In this document: one piece after another, positions 60,462 to 64,000 of the stretch
Layout: every line of letters begins with the position of its first letter
Numbering within the stretch: position 1 is the first letter of the stretch
NCBI GenBank assembly: GCA_963678585.2
Contig: CAXXGA010000002.1
Location: forward strand, 186,001 to 250,000
Direction: 5' to 3'
DNA: 64,000 nt
Source of the DNA: Breoghania sp963678585
Lineage (GTDB): Bacteria > Pseudomonadota > Alphaproteobacteria > Rhizobiales > Stappiaceae
Notes under the pieces: model-generated
Seen by the model: the letters and a program-made list of their open reading frames with translations, nothing else
Database searches by the model: none
What the model was told of the DNA's origin: nothing
Program-made: the position numbers and the translations under genes

Positions 60462-61208
60462 TCAGGTGTTGAGCCAGTAACTGTCGCGGGTCAGCGCCGC
60501 CACGTGGCGGGCGCTGTTGACCAGCGCCATGGCGATTTCGTGCCTCTTCTGCGTGGAGACCTGGTCGGCGTGGAAGGACAGCGAATAGCCTACGACCTGG
60601 CTCGTCAGTGGGCTGACGATGGCGACGCCCAGACCGTGCGCCCCGGCAACGGAAGTGACCGTTGCCTCGGCCCAGCCCTGCGCGCGGATGCTGGCGATCT
60701 CGGTCAGGAAGGCGCTCATGCGGGCCGGGCGCGCATCGGGATACCTGGTGAAGAAGCCCTGGATCTCCTCGTCGGTACGGCGCGCCAGCATGGCCTTGCC
60801 GAAGGAGAGATAGGTGATCGGGTAGCGCCGTCCCTCCTCGATGCGGTAGCGCACCGCATCCGTGCCCAGATGCTTGCGCATGGCCACGATCTCGCCGTCA
60901 TCCAGAAGCCCGATATGGCCGGTGCAGCCGGTCTTGCGCACCAGTTCGCGTACGATCCGCTCCACGATCTCCAGAAGGTCGAAGCGCATCTGGTAGATGG
61001 AGCCGAGCTGGAACAGCAGGTAGCCCGGCACGTATCCGCGCCCGTCCTGCTCGCGCTGCAAAAGCCCAAGTCCCGCCATCTCCTTCATCAGCCGCGAGAC
61101 CGAGCTTTTCGGCAGACCGAGCTTTTCGGAAACGCCGGAGACCGTCAGGCCCGTGTTCTCGGTGGTGAAGCAGGCCAGAATGGAGGCGGCTTTGGACAGC
61201 GATGACAT
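60462..61208 (-). CDS. IclR-family transcriptional regulator
   Basis: The 248-residue regulator has an N-terminal winged helix (about 5-60; SGVSEKLGLPKSSVSRLMKEMAGLGLL) and an IclR effector-binding domain (about 75-245; GTDAVRYRIEEGRRYPITYLSFGKAMLA, GLGVAIVSPL). The start at 61208 gives MSSLSKAASILACF, usual for the family. The open frame extends to 61334 but the extra residues are lysine/arginine-rich and not family-like. It is divergent from the permease remnant and the amidotransferase, which it may have regulated. Confidence 0.9.
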   Translation of the reverse strand: MSSLSKAASILACFTTENTGLTVSGVSEKLGLPKSSVSRLMKEMAGLGLLQREQDGRGYVPGYLLFQLGSIYQMRFDLLEIVERIVRELVRKTGCTGHIGLLDDGEIVAMRKHLGTDAVRYRIEEGRRYPITYLSFGKAMLARRTDEEIQGFFTRYPDARPARMSAFLTEIASIRAQGWAEATVTSVAGAHGLGVAIVSPLTSQVVGYSLSFHADQVSTQKRHEIAMALVNSARHVAALTRDSYWLNT

Positions 61209-61258
61209 GATTTGTTCCGGATATTGCAACTCGGTTTCATCAAACTTGATCGATTTGC

Positions 61259-61522
61259 GTGCTTTGGCCAATGCGGCGCACTTGCCGTGTATCTGCCTCG
61301 CTCTTTTCCTTTCTTGCGTCCTTCGATGAGTCAATCATATCCCTGTTCCTCATGGGTGTTCGCATCCAGACCTTGCCTGTGCGGATCCGGAACAGTCTGC
61401 TATTGGAAGTCGAACCCACCATCGCTGCCGTCTCCACTTTCCTGGTCGGCATCACCGTGGTGGTTCCGGTGGCGGACTGGGGGATCCGGAAAGCGACCGG
61501 AAATCTCGATAGCAGGACATGA
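61259..61522 (+). pseudogene. C-terminal remnant of a polyamine-type (PotC-like) ABC permease
   Basis: The 87-codon frame ends with a stretch typical of the last two helices of spermidine/putrescine ABC permeases: ASFDESIISLFLMG, then TLPVRIRNSLLLEVEPTIAAVST and a final hydrophobic helix. Similarity starts around codon 16 (about 61305). The other 180-200 residues of a permease are missing, and the space is taken by the IclR gene on the opposite strand. The stop overlaps the ATG of the amidotransferase by four bases, preserving the old operon junction. This is best read as a 5'-deleted gene. Confidence 0.7.
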
Positions 61523-62226
61523 CGCAAGTGACGAAGACGACCATCGGCATCCTTCAGCCCGGCCATGCACCGGCCGGGCTCGCCTCAAAACAGGGCGACT
61601 ACGACCAGTGCTTCCGCACGCTGCTGGGCGAAGACACCTTCACCTACATCTCTTACGACGTGGAAGCTGGCGAATTGCCCGCCAGCACCGCTGAGGCCGA
61701 CGGCTGGCTCATCACCGGCTCGCGTCATGGCGCTTACGAGGATCATCCCTGGCGCGATCCGCTGGAGGATTTCATCCGCTCCGCCTATGCGGGCGGTCGT
61801 CCGCTCGTCGGCATCTGCTTCGGTCACCAGATCATCGCGCGCGCGCTCGGCGGCGAGGTGAAGCGCGCCGATGTCGGCTGGATCGCAGGCCCGCAAACCT
61901 ATGAAGGCCCCGGCGACATGCGCTTTGCGGTCAATGCCTGGCACCGCGATCAGGTCACGAAGGTGCCGGAAGACCTGGAGGTCTTCCTGAAGGGCGAGGG
62001 GTGCCCGGTGGCGGGCCTGTTCGAGACCGGTCGCGTGCTGACGTTCCAGCCGCATCCGGAATTTTCGCCGGCCTACACCTCCGCCCTTTTCGAAGAACGC
62101 GGCAACGCGCTGCCGGAAACCCTGCAGGCGGTGCTTCCCGAGCGCATTCGCGATATCCCGCTTAATCAGGACTATGTCGCCGATATGATCAGGGCCTTCC
62201 TGAGCGATCCCGACTACCGTCCCTGA
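61519..62226 (+). CDS. Class I glutamine amidotransferase (GMP-synthase-like)
   Basis: This 235-residue stand-alone GATase1 has nucleophile Cys100 in GICFGHQIIARALGG, with His179 and Glu181 in FQPHPEFSPAY completing the triad. The oxyanion strand is WLITGSRHGAY. Such proteins hydrolyse gamma-glutamyl bonds. Relatives act on gamma-glutamyl amines as well as glutamine. Its coupling to a polyamine-type permease remnant suggests a lost amine-uptake operon. It might also serve the gamma-glutamyl route proposed at 20287-28453 (inference). Confidence 0.9.
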   Translation: MTQVTKTTIGILQPGHAPAGLASKQGDYDQCFRTLLGEDTFTYISYDVEAGELPASTAEADGWLITGSRHGAYEDHPWRDPLEDFIRSAYAGGRPLVGICFGHQIIARALGGEVKRADVGWIAGPQTYEGPGDMRFAVNAWHRDQVTKVPEDLEVFLKGEGCPVAGLFETGRVLTFQPHPEFSPAYTSALFEERGNALPETLQAVLPERIRDIPLNQDYVADMIRAFLSDPDYRP

Positions 62227-62286
62227 GAAGAGCGAAACCTGTCGCGACGGCAAAGAGCCCACTGGAGTGACGCGCGGCTTGTCGCT

Positions 62287-62763
62287 TCAGTCCTGCGGCT
62301 TGCCTCGCTCTTCCGGTTTAACCGTGTTGCGTTCGCGCAGCTCGTCCAGAAGGTTCAGCAGGGCTTCCACCTTTTCCGGGCCGATGGAATCTTCAAGTCG
62401 GGTCTGAATGGCGTAGCTTTCCTGCGCATGGCGATCGATCAGCTCGCGCCCGGCATCGGTCAGCGCGATGATCGACTTGCGCCGGTCGGCCGGGTCGCCG
62501 CGGCGTTCCAGATAGCCGTCGGCCTCCATCGACGCGACGATGCGCGTCAGGCTCGGCAACAGCAGGCAGGCGGCTTCCGCAATCGCGGTCTGTTCCGTCG
62601 GTCCCATTTCATCGACGACACGCAGCACCCGCCACTTCTGTTCGCTGATGCCGCTCTTGGCGAGCATCTCGCGGAACGGGCCCATCACAGTCTCGCGGGC
62701 GCGCAGCAGGGCTATCGGCAACGACCGGGCCATTTTCGGGTAGAGAGGGCGATCTTCCGGCAT
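62287..62763 (-). CDS. MarR-family regulator, HpaR-like
   Basis: This 158-residue regulator has a MarR winged helix (ISEQKWRVLRVVDEMGPTEQTAIAEAACLLLPSLTRIVASMEADGYLERRGDPADRRK, read here in overlapping parts). It resembles HpaR/HpcR, which controls homoprotocatechuate degradation. No aromatic-degradation genes are in the window, so the target is unknown. It is convergent with the amidotransferase and divergent from ddl. Confidence 0.88.
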   Translation of the reverse strand: MPEDRPLYPKMARSLPIALLRARETVMGPFREMLAKSGISEQKWRVLRVVDEMGPTEQTAIAEAACLLLPSLTRIVASMEADGYLERRGDPADRRKSIIALTDAGRELIDRHAQESYAIQTRLEDSIGPEKVEALLNLLDELRERNTVKPEERGKPQD

Positions 62764-63068
62764 TCCCAGACTATCCTTCGAATGACGCTGTCGGGCGGAG
62801 GCTGAGCGCGCAGCGACTTAAACACGAGATAATTTAACAAGACAATCAATTGCAGGCTTGTCCCGGGCCTGCCGGGAAAGCCCTGCATGTGCCCCGAGGG
62901 AATCGCCCGTCGGAGTGCGGCTGACCTTAGGGTATTCGAAGCCCGTCGGGCAAGGATTGGCTGGGCCGGGCGTTTTTTCGCCATGTTGCTCTTTACGCTC
63001 AGCGGTCTACGGTCTCAGCGGCGCCGGTTCTGGCGACTCGCATCAGCAAAAACGACGGGGAATTCCAG
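62764..63068. promoter_or_regulatory. Divergent region between the MarR-type gene and ddl
   Basis: The 305-base gap should contain both promoters. An A+T-richer patch lies at about 62818-62850. No gene, repeat or consensus promoter was recognised. Confidence 0.35.
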
Positions 63069-64000
63069 ATGGCGAACGGCAAGCTCAGGGTAGCGGTACT
63101 TTTTGGCGGGCGTTCGGCCGAGCATGACGTTTCGCGCGCCTCCGCCGCCAATGTGCTGCGCTGCCTCGATCCGGACCGCTACGACGTCGTGCCCATCGGG
63201 ATCACCCGGCAGGGCCGCTGGATGCTGGCGGACGCGGGAAACGGAGCGGGCACCGGGGCCAGCGAACTCACCGTGCCGGAGGAGGGGCTTCAGGTCTCAT
63301 TCCTGCCCGCAGGCGGCGGCCGGATGCTGACAACGTCCGATGACGGCGCCCCGGCGCGCGAACTGACGCCCGTCGATGTGGTCATCCCCGTGCTTCACGG
63401 CCCCCACGGCGAGGACGGCACCGTGCAGGGCGCGCTGGAACTGGCCGATGTGGCCTATGTCGGGTCCGGCGTTCTCGGCTCGTCGGCCTCCATGGACAAG
63501 GACGTCGCCAAGCGGCTCATCCGCGATGCGGGCCTGCCGACCTCGAAATTCATCGTTCTCAGGGCCAGCGAGACGCCGGATTACGCCGCCGCCGTGGAGG
63601 CGCTCGGCACCACGGAGCTGTTCGTGAAGCCCGCCAACATGGGCTCCTCGGTCGGCGTTTCGCGGGCGTGCTCGGCGGAGGAATACGCCACCTGCTGCGC
63701 CCATGCCTTCCGCTTCGACCGCAAGGTCATCGTGGAGGAGGGCGTGCCGGACGTGCGCGAGATCGAATGCTCCGTCCTGCAGGATGCCGACGGCGTGGCC
63801 GGAGCTTCCGAGCTTGGCGAGATCGTGCCGGACACGAAGCATGGCTTCTATTCCTACGACGCCAAATACATCGACGAGGGCGGGGCGGCGCTCCTCATCC
63901 CGGCGCCTGTGTCGCCGGAGCTTCGCGACCGTATCCGCGATCTGGCGGTGAAGACCTTCGACACGCTGTGCTGCGAGGGGCTGGCGCGGATCGACTTTTT
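63069..64000 (+). CDS. ddl: D-alanine--D-alanine ligase (3' end outside window)
   Basis: The visible 310 residues start MANGKLRVAVLFGGRSAEHD, the Ddl N-terminal signature (FGGRSxEH). They continue with PVLHGPHGEDGTVQGALELADVAYVGSGVLGSSASMDK and the ATP-grasp elements FVKPANMGSSVGVSRA and VEEGVPDVREIECSVL. The enzyme joins two D-alanines for peptidoglycan precursors in the cytoplasm. The C-terminal metal-binding part continues beyond base 64000. It lies outside any mur/fts cluster in the visible sequence, so this may be the stand-alone Ddl (DdlA-like) type. Confidence 0.93.
   Translation, partial: MANGKLRVAVLFGGRSAEHDVSRASAANVLRCLDPDRYDVVPIGITRQGRWMLADAGNGAGTGASELTVPEEGLQVSFLPAGGGRMLTTSDDGAPARELTPVDVVIPVLHGPHGEDGTVQGALELADVAYVGSGVLGSSASMDKDVAKRLIRDAGLPTSKFIVLRASETPDYAAAVEALGTTELFVKPANMGSSVGVSRACSAEEYATCCAHAFRFDRKVIVEEGVPDVREIECSVLQDADGVAGASELGEIVPDTKHGFYSYDAKYIDEGGAALLIPAPVSPELRDRIRDLAVKTFDTLCCEGLARIDF

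Overview
The window is about 64 kb of G+C-rich chromosome from an alphaproteobacterium, most likely a member of the Hyphomicrobiales (order inferred, genus not resolvable). The grounds are the codon bias, the lanthanide-type methanol dehydrogenase cluster, TRAP transport, NodT-type efflux lipoproteins and rhizobial-style palindromic intergenic repeats. No rRNA, tRNA, CRISPR array, phage or intact insertion sequence was recognised.

Region 1 (1-18225), C1/alcohol oxidation. A xoxF-xoxG-xoxJ set is followed on the same strand by a zinc metallohydrolase, a SoxYZ-like carrier, a DUF3280-type lumenal protein and an ABC-2 exporter pair. These are the usual partners of quinoprotein dehydrogenases. 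Two further members (an ABC-type binding protein and a YVTN beta-propeller, cut by the left edge) lie at 1-1790. They are separated from the rest by the formaldehyde-detoxification pair frmA-frmB (plus strand) and by a lower-G+C gene encoding a 47-residue-repeat membrane protein. XoxF would make formaldehyde in the periplasm, and FrmA/FrmB would oxidise it to formate in the cytoplasm. Upstream of xoxF is a nitrate/sulfonate/taurine-type ABC importer.

Region 2 (18615-34352), catabolism of an unknown substrate. It holds a MaoC hydratase, an RpiR regulator, then an N-formylglutamate-amidohydrolase-fold enzyme, a complete TRAP transporter, a glutamine-synthetase-like ligase, an aldehyde dehydrogenase and an iron alcohol dehydrogenase. 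This reads like import and gamma-glutamylation of an amine or amino alcohol, two oxidations and deglutamylation (inference). After a 0.8 kb spacer with an A+T-rich stretch come rluA, a GMC oxidoreductase, a fused enoyl-CoA hydratase/3-hydroxyacyl-CoA dehydrogenase and a thioesterase.

Region 3 (34638-47259), efflux island. Two different lipoprotein adaptors and an RND pump are followed by an OmpR/EnvZ-type pair, a NodT outer-membrane factor, a good intrinsic terminator, and a MacA-MacB pair. A shared TTTTCGGGAAA motif lies upstream of both the pump operon and the regulator operon.

Region 4 (47319-60064) begins with an isochorismatase-like hydrolase and a DUF454 protein. The rest is a phosphorelay/exopolysaccharide island with two large histidine kinases (one hybrid), two Hpt proteins, two stand-alone receivers, and a tight four-gene operon: receiver-zinc-ribbon (TackOD1-like) protein, processive glycosyltransferase 2, HlyD/Alg44-like membrane fusion protein and Hpt. 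This is the best candidate for an undescribed system.

Region 5 (60462-64000) holds an IclR regulator, the C-terminal remnant of a polyamine-type ABC permease, a class I glutamine amidotransferase, a MarR/HpaR-type regulator and the start of ddl, cut by the right edge.
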